A stretch of DNA of 64,000 nt, from assembly GCF_013366925.1 (NCBI RefSeq), contig NZ_JAALDK010000001.1, positions 1-64,000 of the forward strand. The letters run 5' to 3'. The notes under the pieces were generated by a model that ran no database searches, was not told the origin of the DNA, and worked only from the letters and a program-made list of their open reading frames with translations. The first letter of the stretch is position 1; every line of letters begins with the position of its first letter. Position numbers and translations under genes: made by a program. Shown here piece by piece: positions 41,362-52,190 of this stretch. Origin of the DNA: Paraburkholderia youngii (lineage in GTDB: Bacteria; Pseudomonadota; Gammaproteobacteria; Burkholderiales; Burkholderiaceae).

Positions 41362-42354
41362 TCAAGACTGTCTTGCCGTCGAGTAAGAACATAATTCTAG
41401 CAGGCTCTCTTTGAAAATGGAATGGGGAAATGAAGATATTGCTGCCGCGGCTGCTTGCGCTTCCTGTTTTGCGCACTCGAGCGTGTGGTCGAGCGCGCCC
41501 GATCGCGTGATCGCGTCGAAAATCGTATCGAAACGGTCGGTGCCACCTTGCTCGATGGCTTCACGCGCGAGCGCCGATTGCTCGGGCGTGCCGCGTTCGA
41601 TCAGATAGATGAGCGGCAGCGTCGGTTTGCCTTCGCGCAGATCGTCGCCGGCATTCTTGCCCATCGACTCGGCCGTGCCCGTGTAGTCGAGCCAGTCGTC
41701 CATGATCTGGAACGCGGTGCCGATGCGGCGGCCATATTCGGCGGCGGCGGCTTCGGTTTTCGCGTCCGCGCCGGCGAGCACCGCGCCGAGTTGGGCGGCC
41801 GCCTCGAACAACTTTGCGGTTTTGTAGCGGATCACCTGCATGTAGCGGGCTTCGTCGACGTCGGCATCGTGCATGTTCAACAACTGCAGCACTTCGCCTT
41901 CGGAGATGATGTTGGTCGCCTCCGACAGAATTTCCATCACGCGCATCTTGCCCACGCCGACCATCATCTGGAACGAGCGCGAATACAGGAAATCACCGAC
42001 CAGCACGCTCGCGGCGTTGCCGAACAGCGCGTTGGCGGTCTGGCGGCCGCGCCGCAGGTCGGACTCGTCGACCACGTCGTCATGCAGTAGCGTGGCCGTG
42101 TGAATGAATTCGACGACCGCGGCAAGCTCGTGCCGGTGTCCCGTCGTGTCGCCCAGCGCGCCCGCCACCAGCAACAGCAGCGCGGGCCGCAGCCGCTTGC
42201 CGCCGGCGCTGATGATGTACTCGGAAATCTGGTTGATCAGCATCACGTCCGACGCAAGACGTTGCCGGATGACGCGATTGACCTGCTGCATGTCTTCGGC
42301 GATCGGAGCAAGCAGGCTGGCGACGTTGGGGGAGGTGGTGGCAGTCGACGACAT
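41362..42354 (-). CDS. ispB: Octaprenyl/polyprenyl diphosphate synthase
   Basis: 330-aa trans-prenyltransferase that builds the ubiquinone side chain. First Asp-rich motif LLHDDVVDESDLRRG (FARM region, about residues 88-102), GGKRLRPALLLL upstream of it, and second Asp-rich motif FQIMDDWLDYTG (about 214-225). KPTLPLIYLI is also typical. The number of isoprene units cannot be set from sequence; Burkholderiales commonly make UQ-8. Divergent from rplU across about 290 bp, as in many Proteobacteria. Confidence 0.94.
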   Translation of the reverse strand: MSSTATTSPNVASLLAPIAEDMQQVNRVIRQRLASDVMLINQISEYIISAGGKRLRPALLLLVAGALGDTTGHRHELAAVVEFIHTATLLHDDVVDESDLRRGRQTANALFGNAASVLVGDFLYSRSFQMMVGVGKMRVMEILSEATNIISEGEVLQLLNMHDADVDEARYMQVIRYKTAKLFEAAAQLGAVLAGADAKTEAAAAEYGRRIGTAFQIMDDWLDYTGTAESMGKNAGDDLREGKPTLPLIYLIERGTPEQSALAREAIEQGGTDRFDTIFDAITRSGALDHTLECAKQEAQAAAAAISSFPHSIFKESLLELCSYSTARQS

Positions 42355-42558
42355 GATGGCTGAATTGGGTAGTGCCGCGAATTATAAGGCGATCGGGGCG
42401 CTTCCGGGTCGTCGGCTGCGGTGCTGATGCTTTCCGCATGGCGGGAGGGCCGCTCGCCAAGGGCGTCTGCGGGCCGCCGCGCGTCGCTGGTTTAGTCTCT
42501 GCGAGCGCCTGCGAGAGAGAGGGTGAGCCCGAACGGTAGGCGGTTTGGTAAGCAGGTT

Positions 42559-42587
42559 TTGACCGAGCAGCTAACTCTATGTATAAT
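42559..42587 (+). promoter_or_regulatory. Near-consensus promoter of rplU-rpmA
   Basis: TTGACC (42559-42564), a 17-bp spacer, and a perfect TATAAT (42582-42587), 54 bp before rplU. This is the closest match to a sigma-70 promoter in the window and fits a highly expressed ribosomal-protein operon. Confidence 0.85.
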
Positions 42588-42641
42588 TGAGAGTTTCCGC
42601 GCGCGGTGCGTGGGAAAAATGAATACAGAGTGAGGTTTTCA

Positions 42642-42953
42642 ATGTACGCGGTCATAAAAACCGGTGGCAAGCAGTACAAGGTTGCCGTCGGCGAAAAACT
42701 TAAAGTAGAACAGATACCGGCAGACATTGACGCTGAAATCACGCTCGACCAGGTTCTCGCAGTGGGCGAAGGCGAATCGATTAAGTTCGGTACGCCGCTG
42801 GTCAGTGGGGCTTCCGTCAAGGCTACCGTCGTGTCGCAAGGGCGTCACGCCAAAGTGACGATCTTCAAGATGCGTCGCCGGAAGCACTACCAGAAGCATG
42901 GCGGCCACCGCCAGAACTATACCGAACTGCGCATCGACGCGATCAACGCGTAA
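42642..42953 (+). CDS. rplU: 50S ribosomal protein L21
   Basis: 103-aa ribosomal protein of the large subunit that binds 23S rRNA. It starts [20 protein letters not shown], the family signature, and ends with [16 protein letters not shown] and [12 protein letters not shown] 42642 with GTGAGG as RBS gives the standard length; an in-frame start at 42606 would add 12 unrelated residues. rpmA follows after 25 bp. Confidence 0.98.
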   Translation: MYAVIKTGGKQYKVAVGEKLKVEQIPADIDAEITLDQVLAVGEGESIKFGTPLVSGASVKATVVSQGRHAKVTIFKMRRRKHYQKHGGHRQNYTELRIDAINA

Positions 42954-42978
42954 GCGCACCGGTTAAGGAGCACATCAA

Positions 42979-43239
42979 ATGGCACACAAAAAGGCAGGCG
43001 GATCGTCCCGGAACGGCCGCGACTCCGAATCGAAGCGCCTCGGCGTTAAGGTTTACGGCGGCCAGGCTATCAACGCTGGTGGCATCATCGTGCGTCAGCG
43101 TGGTACGCGTATGCACGCTGGCGAGAACGTCGGCATGGGCAAGGATCACACCCTGTTCGCGCTGAAGGACGGCCACGTCCAGTTCTCGACGAAGGGCGCG
43201 GCGAAGAAGCACACCGTTTCCGTCGTCCCGGCAGCCTGA
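42979..43239 (+). CDS. rpmA: 50S ribosomal protein L27
   Basis: 86-aa large-subunit protein whose N-terminus reaches the peptidyl-transferase centre. It starts [20 protein letters not shown] with no Staphylococcus-type cleaved leader, then [20 protein letters not shown] and [20 protein letters not shown]. Co-transcribed with rplU; the RBS is AAGGAG. Confidence 0.98.
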   Translation: MAHKKAGGSSRNGRDSESKRLGVKVYGGQAINAGGIIVRQRGTRMHAGENVGMGKDHTLFALKDGHVQFSTKGAAKKHTVSVVPAA

Positions 43240-43268
43240 GTTTAATCAGGCACGGGCTTCAGGACCGG

Positions 43269-43302
43269 AAAAGGCCCCGCGAAGTTCGCGGGGCCTTTTT
43301 TA
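43269..43302 (+). terminator. Intrinsic terminator after rplU-rpmA
   Basis: GGCCCCGCG-AAGTT-CGCGGGGCC, a 9-bp stem flanked by A4 and T6, starts about 30 bases after the rpmA stop. Confidence 0.93.
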
Positions 43303-43471
43303 TTGCGGCGTCTCTTTCGTGTGGCGCCGAAGCCGCGCAGCCGGCAGTTCATCGCCGGCGACTATGCCGTTCGGTCGATTGATCAACGCGCGGCGCGCGC
43401 GGCAAAATAGCAAGTATCCAATCAGTAACGCCCCTGCATCGAATCGGGCAGTACACCACGGGACGGAGTAA

Positions 43472-44596
<1,125 letters not shown>

Positions 44597-44665
44597 CAAC
44601 TCGAGCGCCGGCGCCTGCGGCGGGTGTCGGCATGCATCATGCGTCATCTTGGGAGACAGCGCACA

Positions 44666-45784
44666 ATGCGTTCCGTCATCGCAGATTCACGGCGATTGGT
44701 CGTCAAAGTCGGTTCGAGCCTCGTCACGAACGACGGGCGCGGCCTCGATCATGCGGCCATTGGCCGCTGGGCCGCGCAAATTGCCGCACTGCGCGCGCAG
44801 GGCAAGGAAGTCGTGCTGGTCAGTTCGGGCGCGATCGCCGAGGGCATGCAGCGGCTCGGCTGGACCAAGCGGCCGCGTGAAATCGATGAATTGCAGGCGG
44901 CCGCGGCGGTCGGCCAGATGGGCCTCGCGCAAGTGTACGAAAGCCGCTTTGCCGAGCATACCATCCAGACTGCGCAGATCCTGCTCACTCACGCCGACCT
45001 CGCCGACCGCGAGCGCTATCTGAATGCGCGCTCCACGCTGCTCACGCTGCTGCGGCTCGGTGTTGTACCGATCATCAACGAGAACGACACGGTCGTCACC
45101 GACGAAATCAAGTTCGGCGACAACGACACGCTCGGCGCGTTGGTCGCCAATCTGATCGAGGGCGACGCGCTGATCATTCTGACGGACCAGCAAGGCCTCT
45201 TCACCGCCGATCCGCGCAAGAACCCGAACGCGACGCTCGTCCAGCAAGCCGACGCCGGCGCGCCCGATCTCGAGGCGATGGCGGGCGGCGCGGGCTCAAG
45301 CCTCGGCCGCGGCGGCATGCTGACCAAAATTCTTGCCGCGAAGCGCGCAGCCCATAGCGGCGCCAATACGGTGATCGCGAGTGGGCGCGAAGCGGACGTG
45401 CTGCTGAGACTGGCGGCCGGCGAGGCGATCGGCACGCAGCTGATCGCGCGCACCGCGCGCATGGCGGCGCGCAAGCAATGGATGGCCGATCACCTGCAGG
45501 TGCGCGGCCACGTCGTGATCGATGACGGCGCGGTCGAAAAATTGACCGCCGACGGCAAGAGCCTGCTGCCGATCGGCATCGTCGGCGTGCAGGGCGCTTT
45601 CGCGCGCGGCGAGGTGATCGCGTGTCTGAGCGCGTCGGGCCGTGAAGTCGCACGTGGTTTGACGAACTACAGCAGCGCGGAAACCAAGCTGATCCAGCGT
45701 CGTCCGAGCGGCGAAATCGAGTCGGTGCTGGGCTATATGCTGGAGCCCGAGCTGATTCACCGCGACAATCTCGTGCTGATTTGA
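44666..45784 (+). CDS. proB: Glutamate 5-kinase
   Basis: 372-aa enzyme, first step of proline synthesis. The amino-acid kinase domain has [46 protein letters not shown] and [18 protein letters not shown] segments, and [17 protein letters not shown]. The C-terminal PUA domain (about residues 275-372) has [23 protein letters not shown] 44666 follows GGGAGACAG; the frame extends 14 codons upstream without conservation. Proline feedback is expected from the family. Confidence 0.96.
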   Translation: MRSVIADSRRLVVKVGSSLVTNDGRGLDHAAIGRWAAQIAALRAQGKEVVLVSSGAIAEGMQRLGWTKRPREIDELQAAAAVGQMGLAQVYESRFAEHTIQTAQILLTHADLADRERYLNARSTLLTLLRLGVVPIINENDTVVTDEIKFGDNDTLGALVANLIEGDALIILTDQQGLFTADPRKNPNATLVQQADAGAPDLEAMAGGAGSSLGRGGMLTKILAAKRAAHSGANTVIASGREADVLLRLAAGEAIGTQLIARTARMAARKQWMADHLQVRGHVVIDDGAVEKLTADGKSLLPIGIVGVQGAFARGEVIACLSASGREVARGLTNYSSAETKLIQRRPSGEIESVLGYMLEPELIHRDNLVLI

Positions 45785-45813
45785 TCTTTCAGGATGCGAG
45801 CGCACAAAGCGCC

Positions 45814-45857
45814 GACAAAAAAGCCGTTCCAGCGCAGGCTGGAACGGCTTTTTGTCG
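45814..45857. terminator. Bidirectional terminator between proB and the CNP1-like gene
   Basis: A stem of about 19 pairs (GACAAAAAAGCCGTTCCAGC with its complement, one base unpaired in the A/T runs) closes on GCAG. The A and T runs flank a GC-rich core, so it can end proB and the convergent CNP1-like gene. Confidence 0.93.
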
Positions 45858-45905
45858 TCATGTGTAGGCAACGGCGCCTGAATCAGGTGTGCCGCACAAA
45901 CGGCC

Positions 45906-46463
45906 TCAATGAATCTGCGACGTCTGCGTGCGCTTGTAACGAATGTTCTCGACGATGCGCTGCGCGTTGCCGGTCGGAATCTTGTTCGCGCACATATAGT
46001 CCTGATACAGCGCGGCCTGGTACGCGTTCAGCGCACCGTTTTCGATGCGCGAAAACTGGTTCGCGACCGTCGTGTCCCAGCCGTCGTGATCGGCGTTGAG
46101 GCCCGCGTACTGACGCCATTCATACGTATCGCAGCGGATGCCCTCGTAATTGACGTTGCGCGCGCCGCCCGGGCTCGTGACGACCACCGTGTAACGCACG
46201 ACACCGTCGTCGCCGACGCTGACCGATTTCGGGTCGATTGCGAATTGCAGCGGCGTATTGCCGGAGACCTCGAACGGCAGCAGGTTCGTGTCGGTGGGCA
46301 GCGGCGGCAACGTGTCGACCTTGTTTTCAACCCAGTTGCTCTTACGATCCAGCAGATAGACGAACTCGCTGTCGTCTTTATTGGTCGGTTTGCCGGCGCT
46401 CGAACAGCCTGCCAGCAGGGCGCCGGTGGCGACGCATGCCACGGCGAGTGCAAATGCTTTCAA
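45906..46463 (-). CDS. CNP1-like family putative lipoprotein
   Basis: 185-aa protein with a lipoprotein signal peptide: MKAFALAVACVATGALLAGC has a lipobox ending in Cys20. The mature part starts SSAGKPTNKDD, then holds FVYLLDRKSNWVENKVDTLP, TSPGGARNVNYEGIRCDTYE and YQDYMCANKIP. It matches what I know as the CNP1-like family of betaproteobacteria, which has no established function. Two further cysteines (GIRCDTY and DYMCANK) could form a disulfide in the periplasm. It is divergent from nothing and lies 77 bp downstream of rppH on the same strand. Confidence 0.8.
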   Translation of the reverse strand: MKAFALAVACVATGALLAGCSSAGKPTNKDDSEFVYLLDRKSNWVENKVDTLPPLPTDTNLLPFEVSGNTPLQFAIDPKSVSVGDDGVVRYTVVVTSPGGARNVNYEGIRCDTYEWRQYAGLNADHDGWDTTVANQFSRIENGALNAYQAALYQDYMCANKIPTGNAQRIVENIRYKRTQTSQIH

Positions 46464-46540
46464 TCTGATTCCCTCGAAAGACGGACGCGGCCCGAAGGCC
46501 GCGCCAGAGAGAGGCGGCGTGAGCCGCCGCCTTGGAATGG

Positions 46541-47290
46541 TTAATCGCGCACCCCTCGTCGGACTGACGGGGCGCCGACCTCGTCGGCTTCGGCCGTTTC
46601 GTGCTCATGCTCCGGTGCAATGTTTGCATCCGGTGAGCCGGGGCCGCAATCCGGCACGACCAGCACGCGCGTCGAAGTTTCGACACTGACCGAACTTACG
46701 GTAGTGACGGTGGTGACCACCGTGCTTACCGCGGAATCCGGCGGGCTTTGCATCGACGACGCTATCCGAGGATAACGCGACCCATGATGCCCGCCAGGTT
46801 TTTCCGCACGCGGCGCAGGCCGGCGCATGAAACGGGACAACTCCGTCAGCGCCAACTGATACACATCCCGCTTGAACTCGATCACACAGTCGAGCGGTAC
46901 CCAATACTCGTTCCAACGCCACGCATCGAACTCAGGGTGGTCGGTGGCGCGCAGACAGATGTCGCAGTCGCGTCCTACCATCCGGAGCAAAAACCAGATT
47001 TGTTTCTGGCCGCGGTAATGACCGCGTACTTCGCGCTTGATGAACTTGTCAGGCACCTCATAACGCAACCAGTCGCGCGTGCGACCGATCACCTTGACGT
47101 GCTCAGGAAGCAGTCCGGTCTCTTCGTGTAACTCCCGATACATCGCTTGCACGGGGGTCTCGCCATATTTGATGCCCCCTTGCGGAAACTGCCAGGAATG
47201 TTCACGGAGCCGTTTGCCCCAAAACACCTCGTTGTGCGCGTTCAAGAGGATGATGCCGACGTTCGGGCGAAAGCCTTCACGATCCAGCAT
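46541..47290 (-). CDS. rppH: RNA pyrophosphohydrolase with a long C-terminal extension
   Basis: 249-aa Nudix hydrolase that removes pyrophosphate from 5'-triphosphate mRNA and starts RNase E-dependent decay. It opens [17 protein letters not shown]; the Nudix box [20 protein letters not shown] runs on into TGLLPEH (about residues 39-64), and [17 protein letters not shown] is family-specific. E. coli RppH has 176 residues; here about 75 extra residues form a Ser/Thr/Val-rich tail ([20 protein letters not shown]) ending acidic. AT-rich DNA upstream includes TATAAT on the minus strand at 47329-47324. Confidence 0.93.
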   Translation of the reverse strand: MLDREGFRPNVGIILLNAHNEVFWGKRLREHSWQFPQGGIKYGETPVQAMYRELHEETGLLPEHVKVIGRTRDWLRYEVPDKFIKREVRGHYRGQKQIWFLLRMVGRDCDICLRATDHPEFDAWRWNEYWVPLDCVIEFKRDVYQLALTELSRFMRRPAPRAEKPGGHHGSRYPRIASSMQSPPDSAVSTVVTTVTTVSSVSVETSTRVLVVPDCGPGSPDANIAPEHEHETAEADEVGAPSVRRGVRD

Positions 47291-47590
47291 ACAACCACCT
47301 TCGAATCCTTTAAAATTGCTTTGATTATAAACAGATAACGGACCCTACGCACCGAATCGCATGAGATTGCCGCGATTCGCCGCAACAGCCCGTGTTTGCG
47401 GTAGCCTGTCGGTTTTGCGTGCCCGATCCCTTGCGAGAGGCTTTGCGCGGCGGTTTCGGCGCCGCACGGGGGCAGGGTGCCGCCAGTCGCGCGAACCCCG
47501 CTGGCTTCGCCGCTGATCTGTGTCGATTTTCCCCATGTTTTCACCTTTTCTGGCGGTCCCACCGGAAGCCGCCGCTTTTGGACACCTTGA
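47291..47590. other. Divergent region between rppH and proS
   Basis: 300 bp. An AT-rich patch at about 47305-47335 includes TATAAT on the minus strand (rppH side) and TATAAA on the plus strand, so it may hold both promoters. Nothing else is recognised in the remaining sequence before proS. Confidence 0.45.
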
Positions 47591-49327
47591 ATGAAAGCTT
47601 CCCGTTTCTTTATCGGCACCCTCAAAGAAGCGCCCGCCGACGCCGAAATCATCAGCCACAAGCTCATGGTGCGCGCGGGCATGATCCGCCGCGTCGCGGG
47701 CGGTATCTACAACTACCTGCCGGTCGGCCTGCGTTCGATCCGCAAGGTGGAAGCGATCGTGCGCGAGGAAATGAACCGGGCAGGCGCCATCGAGCTGTTG
47801 ATGCCGGCCGTGCAGCCGGCCGAACTGTGGCAGGAATCGGGCCGCTGGGAAAAGTATGGTCCCGAGCTGTTGCGCTTCAAGGACCGCAAGCAGGCCGATT
47901 TCGTGATGGGCCCGACGCACGAGGAAGTCGTGACCGACATCGCGCGCAACCAGATCAAGAGCTATCGCCAGTTGCCGGTCAACTTCTATCAGATACAGAC
48001 GAAGTTCCGCGATGAGATCCGTCCGCGTTTCGGCGTGATGCGCGGCCGCGAATTCATCATGAAAGACGCGTACTCGTTCGACAAGGACGCGGAAGGTCTG
48101 CGCGAGTCGTATCGCAAGATGTACGACGCTTACGTGCGCATCTTCACGCGCCTCGGCCTCGAGTTCCGCGCGGTCGCGGCGGACAACGGCTCGATTGGCG
48201 GCAGCGGCTCGCATGAGTTCCACGTGATCGCCGACACCGGCGAAGACGCGATCGCCTATTGCCCGAGTTCCGATTTCGCCGCGAACGTCGAGGCCGCCGA
48301 CGCGCTGCCGCTGATCGCGCAACGCGCCGCGCCGGCCGAGGACATGAAAAAGACCGCGACGCCCGGCAAGGCGAAGTGCGAGGCGGTCGCCGAACTGCTG
48401 AACATTCCGCTCGAGCGCACGATCAAGTCGGTCATTCTCGCCACCGAAAACGAAGGCGCCGAGCCGACCATCTGGCTGCTGATGCTGCGCGGCGACCACG
48501 ACCTGAACGAGATCAAGGTCGGCAAGCTGCCCGGCCTCGCCGACTTCCGCATGGCGACCGAAGCCGAGATCATCGAGACGTTCGGCACGCCGCCGGGTTA
48601 TCTCGGTCCGATCAACACGAAGAAGCCGGTCAAGGTGATCGCCGACAGCACGGTCGCGAACATGAGCGACTTCGTGGTCGGCTCGAACGAGGTCGACTAT
48701 CACACCACCGGCGTGAACTGGGGCCGCGACCTGCCGGAGCCGGTCGTCGCCGACATCCGCAACGTGAAGAAGGGCGATCCGTCGCCGGACGGCAAGGGCG
48801 TGCTCGACATCTGCCGCGGCATCGAAGTGGGCCACGTGTTCCAGCTCGGCACGAAGTACTCCGAAGCGATGAACGCGACCTGTCTCGACGAAACCGGCAA
48901 GCCGCGGCCGATGGAAATGGGCTGTTACGGTATCGGCGTCACGCGTATTCTCGGCGCCGCGATCGAACAGAATTTCGACGACAAAGGCATCATCTGGCCG
49001 GAGTCGATCGCGCCGTTCGAAGTCGTGCTGTGCCCGATGGGCTACGACCGCAGCGACGCGGTACGTGAGCAGGCCGACAAGCTGTACGCGGAACTCGTCG
49101 CGGCCGGCATCGACGTGATCCTCGACGATCGCGGCGAGCGTCCGGGCGTGATGTTCGCCGACTGGGAACTGATCGGCGTGCCGCATCGGCTGGTGATCGG
49201 CGACCGCGGGCTGAAGGACGGCAAGATCGAGTATCAGGGCCGTCGCGACGCCGAAGCGACGCTGCTGCCAGTCGCGGACGCCGCGCAGACCGTGATCGAC
49301 AAAGTGCGCGCGGCGCTCGCGAACTAA
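47591..49327 (+). CDS. proS: Prolyl-tRNA synthetase
   Basis: 578-aa class II aminoacyl-tRNA synthetase of the bacterial (ProS1) type. Motif 1 region [20 protein letters not shown], motif 2 [20 protein letters not shown], and motif 3 [15 protein letters not shown] YbaK-like editing domain (about residues 230-390) lies between motifs 2 and 3, followed by the anticodon-binding domain. Length agrees with E. coli ProS (572 aa). marC follows after 12 bp. Confidence 0.97.
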   Translation: MKASRFFIGTLKEAPADAEIISHKLMVRAGMIRRVAGGIYNYLPVGLRSIRKVEAIVREEMNRAGAIELLMPAVQPAELWQESGRWEKYGPELLRFKDRKQADFVMGPTHEEVVTDIARNQIKSYRQLPVNFYQIQTKFRDEIRPRFGVMRGREFIMKDAYSFDKDAEGLRESYRKMYDAYVRIFTRLGLEFRAVAADNGSIGGSGSHEFHVIADTGEDAIAYCPSSDFAANVEAADALPLIAQRAAPAEDMKKTATPGKAKCEAVAELLNIPLERTIKSVILATENEGAEPTIWLLMLRGDHDLNEIKVGKLPGLADFRMATEAEIIETFGTPPGYLGPINTKKPVKVIADSTVANMSDFVVGSNEVDYHTTGVNWGRDLPEPVVADIRNVKKGDPSPDGKGVLDICRGIEVGHVFQLGTKYSEAMNATCLDETGKPRPMEMGCYGIGVTRILGAAIEQNFDDKGIIWPESIAPFEVVLCPMGYDRSDAVREQADKLYAELVAAGIDVILDDRGERPGVMFADWELIGVPHRLVIGDRGLKDGKIEYQGRRDAEATLLPVADAAQTVIDKVRAALAN

Positions 49328-49339
49328 GCGGGGCGGGCA

Positions 49340-49939
49340 GTGGAGTACACCTTCCTGTCCGCGACGGTGCTGCTGATCCTGATCACCGATCCGCTCGGCA
49401 ACATCCCGATCTTCATTAGCTGTCTGCGTGGGGTGTCGCCGGAGCGCCGCACGGTGGTGATCCTGCGCGAGGTCGCGATCGCGTTTGCGATCCTGCTGGT
49501 GTTCATGGTGCTCGGGCAGAGCTTTCTGCGCATGATGAGCCTGAGTGACCAGTCGCTGCGGATCGGCGGCGGCATCGTGCTGTTTCTGATCGCGCTGCGC
49601 ATGGTGTTTCCGCATCCGGACGGTCCATTCGGCGGCGACGCGCGCGGCGGCGAGCCGCTGATCGTGCCGCTCGCGATTCCGGCGCTCGCAGGTCCGTCGG
49701 CGTTGGCGACCGTCATGCTGCTGACCTCGCAGGCGCCGGGCAAGACGTTCGAATGGGTCGGCGCGCTGACCGTCACGATGATCATCTGCGCGATCGTGCT
49801 GATGCTCGCCGAGCGCATTCAGGCGTGGCTCGGTGAACGGGTGATGGCGGCGTTCGAGCGGCTGATGGGGCTGGTGCTCGTCGCGATTTCAGTCGAGATG
49901 ATGCTCGGCGGGATCCGCTCTTTCGTGCACAAGTTGTAA
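49340..49939 (+). CDS. MarC family integral membrane protein
   Basis: 199-aa inner-membrane protein with about six membrane segments. It opens EYTFLSATVLLILITDPLGN, the MarC signature, and has IPLAIPALAGPSALATVML, LRIGGGIVLFLIALRMVF and VMAAFERLMGLVLVAISVEM. It starts with GTG at 49340. MarC proteins (E. coli YhgN, YchE) have no firm function, despite the early link to multiple antibiotic resistance. Likely co-transcribed with proS. Confidence 0.88.
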   Translation: MEYTFLSATVLLILITDPLGNIPIFISCLRGVSPERRTVVILREVAIAFAILLVFMVLGQSFLRMMSLSDQSLRIGGGIVLFLIALRMVFPHPDGPFGGDARGGEPLIVPLAIPALAGPSALATVMLLTSQAPGKTFEWVGALTVTMIICAIVLMLAERIQAWLGERVMAAFERLMGLVLVAISVEMMLGGIRSFVHKL

Positions 49940-49978
49940 GGCGGGAGCCGGTGCGCGAGCCGCCACCGTCGCAGCCAT

Positions 49979-50009
49979 AAAAAAAGCAGCCGGGCAGGCT
50001 GCTTTTTTT
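49979..50009. terminator. Bidirectional terminator between marC and hpt
   Basis: AGCAGCC-GGGCA-GGCTGCT flanked by A6-7 and T6-7, placed between convergent genes, can stop transcription from both sides. Confidence 0.9.
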
Positions 50010-50031
50010 CGCCGGTACGCGGATGCGCCGC

Positions 50032-50583
50032 TCACGCCCCCTCGGTCAACGCCCGAATGGTCGGCAGATTGCGCCAGTAGCCCTTCGCATCCATCCCGCA
50101 GCCGAACACGTACCGGTCCGGCACTTCGAAGCCGCAGTAATCAGGGCGCAGCGGCTTCGCCTTCGGAATGATCTTCTCGCACAGCACCGCGGACAGGAAG
50201 CGCTTCGCGCCCATCGCGAGAATGCGGTCGCGGATCGCGGCCATCGTCTCGCCTTCGTCGAGGATGTCGTCGAGCACGAGCACCACGCGATCCTTGACCG
50301 ACTCGGCCGGCGCGACGCGCCATTGCATCTCGTTGCTGCCCTTCGTCGTATTGCGGTAGCGCGTCAGATGGATGTAGTCGAACTCGAGCGGGAAATCGAG
50401 GTGCGGCAGCAGCATGCCGGTGAACACCGCGGCGCCGCCCATCACCGACAGCACGAGCGGGAAGTCCTCGCTCATCTCGTCGCGGATGGCGGCCGCCATG
50501 CGGGTGATTGACGCAGTGACGTCCGAGGCCGAAACGATCTCTTCGGAATGTTGAAAAATCTGCAGGGCTTCTTCGCGGTTCAT
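50032..50583 (-). CDS. hpt: Hypoxanthine/guanine phosphoribosyltransferase
   Basis: 183-aa type I phosphoribosyltransferase for purine salvage. The PRPP loop is VVLVLDDILDEGETMAAI (about residues 99-116), and the purine-end loop is PDYCGFEVPDRYVFGCGMD. FPLVLSVMGGAAVFTGMLL and LDFPLEFDYIHLTRY are typical. It is annotated as hypoxanthine-guanine phosphoribosyltransferase in related genomes. ffh lies upstream on the same strand across 158 bp. Confidence 0.93.
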   Translation of the reverse strand: MNREEALQIFQHSEEIVSASDVTASITRMAAAIRDEMSEDFPLVLSVMGGAAVFTGMLLPHLDFPLEFDYIHLTRYRNTTKGSNEMQWRVAPAESVKDRVVLVLDDILDEGETMAAIRDRILAMGAKRFLSAVLCEKIIPKAKPLRPDYCGFEVPDRYVFGCGMDAKGYWRNLPTIRALTEGA

Positions 50584-50741
50584 GACGTCTGACGGCCGAT
50601 AACTGTATACGTAGTGTGAGTGGCAACATCCCGAGGGACGTTCCCGCGAGGGACGACGCGATGCGCTACAGAATAAACCCGCACGATGCCGAAGTCAGCC
50701 ACGCCGCGCATCGGCGCGAGCGCGCGCCGGTCCCATCAAGC

Positions 50742-52109
50742 TTAGCGCATGCCGGGCATCATGCCCTTCATGCCGCGCATCATCTTCTGCAGGTTGCCGC
50801 CCTTGAGCTTCTTCATCATCGTGCGCATCTGTTCGTACTGGTTCAGCATGCGGTTGACTTCCTGCACCTGCACGCCCGCGCCCGCGGCGATGCGGCGCTT
50901 GCGGGTCGCCTTGATCAGTTCGGGTTTGGCGCGCTCGGCCGGCGTCATCGAGTTGATGATGCCTTCCATGCGGCGCATCTGCTTCTCGGCCTGGCTCATG
51001 TCGGCGCCGGCGGCGGCCTGCTGGAACTGCGCGGGCAGCTTGTCCATCAGCGACGACAAGCCGCCCATGCCCTTCATTTGCGAGAGCTGCGCGCGGAAAT
51101 CGTTGAGGTCGAAGTCGCCGCCTTTCTTGACCTTGTCGGCGAGCTTCTGCGCGGCCTGCACGTCGACGCCGCGCTGCGCTTCCTCGACGAGCGCGAGAAT
51201 ATCGCCCATGCCGAGAATCCGGCTCGCCATGCGGTCGGGGTGGAATACTTCGAGGCCGTCGAGCTTTTCGGCGACGCCCACGAACTTGACCGGCTTGCCC
51301 GTCACGTGACGCACCGACAGCGCCGCGCCGCCGCGCGAATCACCGTCGAGCTTGGTGAGCACGACGCCGGTGAGCGGCAGCGCATCGCTGAACGCCTTCG
51401 CGGTGTTGACCGCGTCCTGACCGAGCATCGCGTCGACGACGAACAGCGTTTCCGCCGGCTTCAGCTCGGCGTGCAGCGCGGCGATTTCCTGCATCATCGC
51501 TTCGTCGATACCGAGACGTCCGGCCGTGTCGACGAGCAGCACGTCGTGATAGTGGCGCTTGGCCCAGTCGACCGCGGCGCGCGCGATGTCGACCGGCTTC
51601 TGGTTCGGCTCCGATGGGAAGAAGTCCGCGCCGACCTGCTCGGTCACCGTTTTCAGCTGCGCGATAGCGGCGGGACGATAGACGTCGCACGAAACCGTCA
51701 GCACCTTCTTCTTGTACTTCTCGCGCAGCAGCTTCGCGAGCTTGCCGACCGTGGTCGTTTTACCGGCGCCCTGCAGACCCGCCATCAGGATGATCGCAGG
51801 CGGCGTGACGGCGAGATTGAGTTCGGAGGCCTTGCCCTCGTAATCGCCGCCGATCACCGCGGTCAGCTCGCGCTGCACCACGCCGACGAGCGCCTGACCC
51901 GGCGACAGGCTGGCGATCACTTCCTCGCCGAGCGCCTTCTCCTTGACCTTCGCGATGAACTCGCGCACGACGGGCAGCGCCACGTCGGCCTCGAGCAGTG
52001 CGAGACGCACCTCGCGCAGCATTTCCTGGGTGTTCGCCTCGGTGAGCCGGGCTTCGCCGCGCAGCGTCTTGACGACGCGCGCCATCCGTTGAGTCAGATT
52101 GTCGAGCAT
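50742..52109 (-). CDS. ffh: Signal recognition particle protein Ffh
   Basis: 455-aa GTPase that binds 4.5S RNA and signal sequences of nascent membrane proteins. N domain at residues 1-85; the G domain has LMAGLQGAGKTTTVGKLAK (about 102-120), DTAGRLGIDEAMM and TKLDGDSRGGAALS. The Met-rich M domain includes MKGMGGLSSLMDKLP and ends in KLKGGNLQKMMRGMKGMM. Normal length. Divergent from the CcsA-like gene, an arrangement also seen for E. coli ffh and ypjD. Confidence 0.97.
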   Translation of the reverse strand: MLDNLTQRMARVVKTLRGEARLTEANTQEMLREVRLALLEADVALPVVREFIAKVKEKALGEEVIASLSPGQALVGVVQRELTAVIGGDYEGKASELNLAVTPPAIILMAGLQGAGKTTTVGKLAKLLREKYKKKVLTVSCDVYRPAAIAQLKTVTEQVGADFFPSEPNQKPVDIARAAVDWAKRHYHDVLLVDTAGRLGIDEAMMQEIAALHAELKPAETLFVVDAMLGQDAVNTAKAFSDALPLTGVVLTKLDGDSRGGAALSVRHVTGKPVKFVGVAEKLDGLEVFHPDRMASRILGMGDILALVEEAQRGVDVQAAQKLADKVKKGGDFDLNDFRAQLSQMKGMGGLSSLMDKLPAQFQQAAAGADMSQAEKQMRRMEGIINSMTPAERAKPELIKATRKRRIAAGAGVQVQEVNRMLNQYEQMRTMMKKLKGGNLQKMMRGMKGMMPGMR

Positions 52110-52190
52110 GGGGAGCGATGAACGGTGGGGCCCGCGCAGCGCGCGAAGCAGAAGGCGTCGCGGGGAAGGGCCCTAGTGTAAACTTCGAAT

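Noticed and set aside
47345..49615. A 756-codon minus-strand frame opposite proS
   Set aside because: Mostly His/Arg/Asp repeats without motif; crosses proS and marC, both clearly real.
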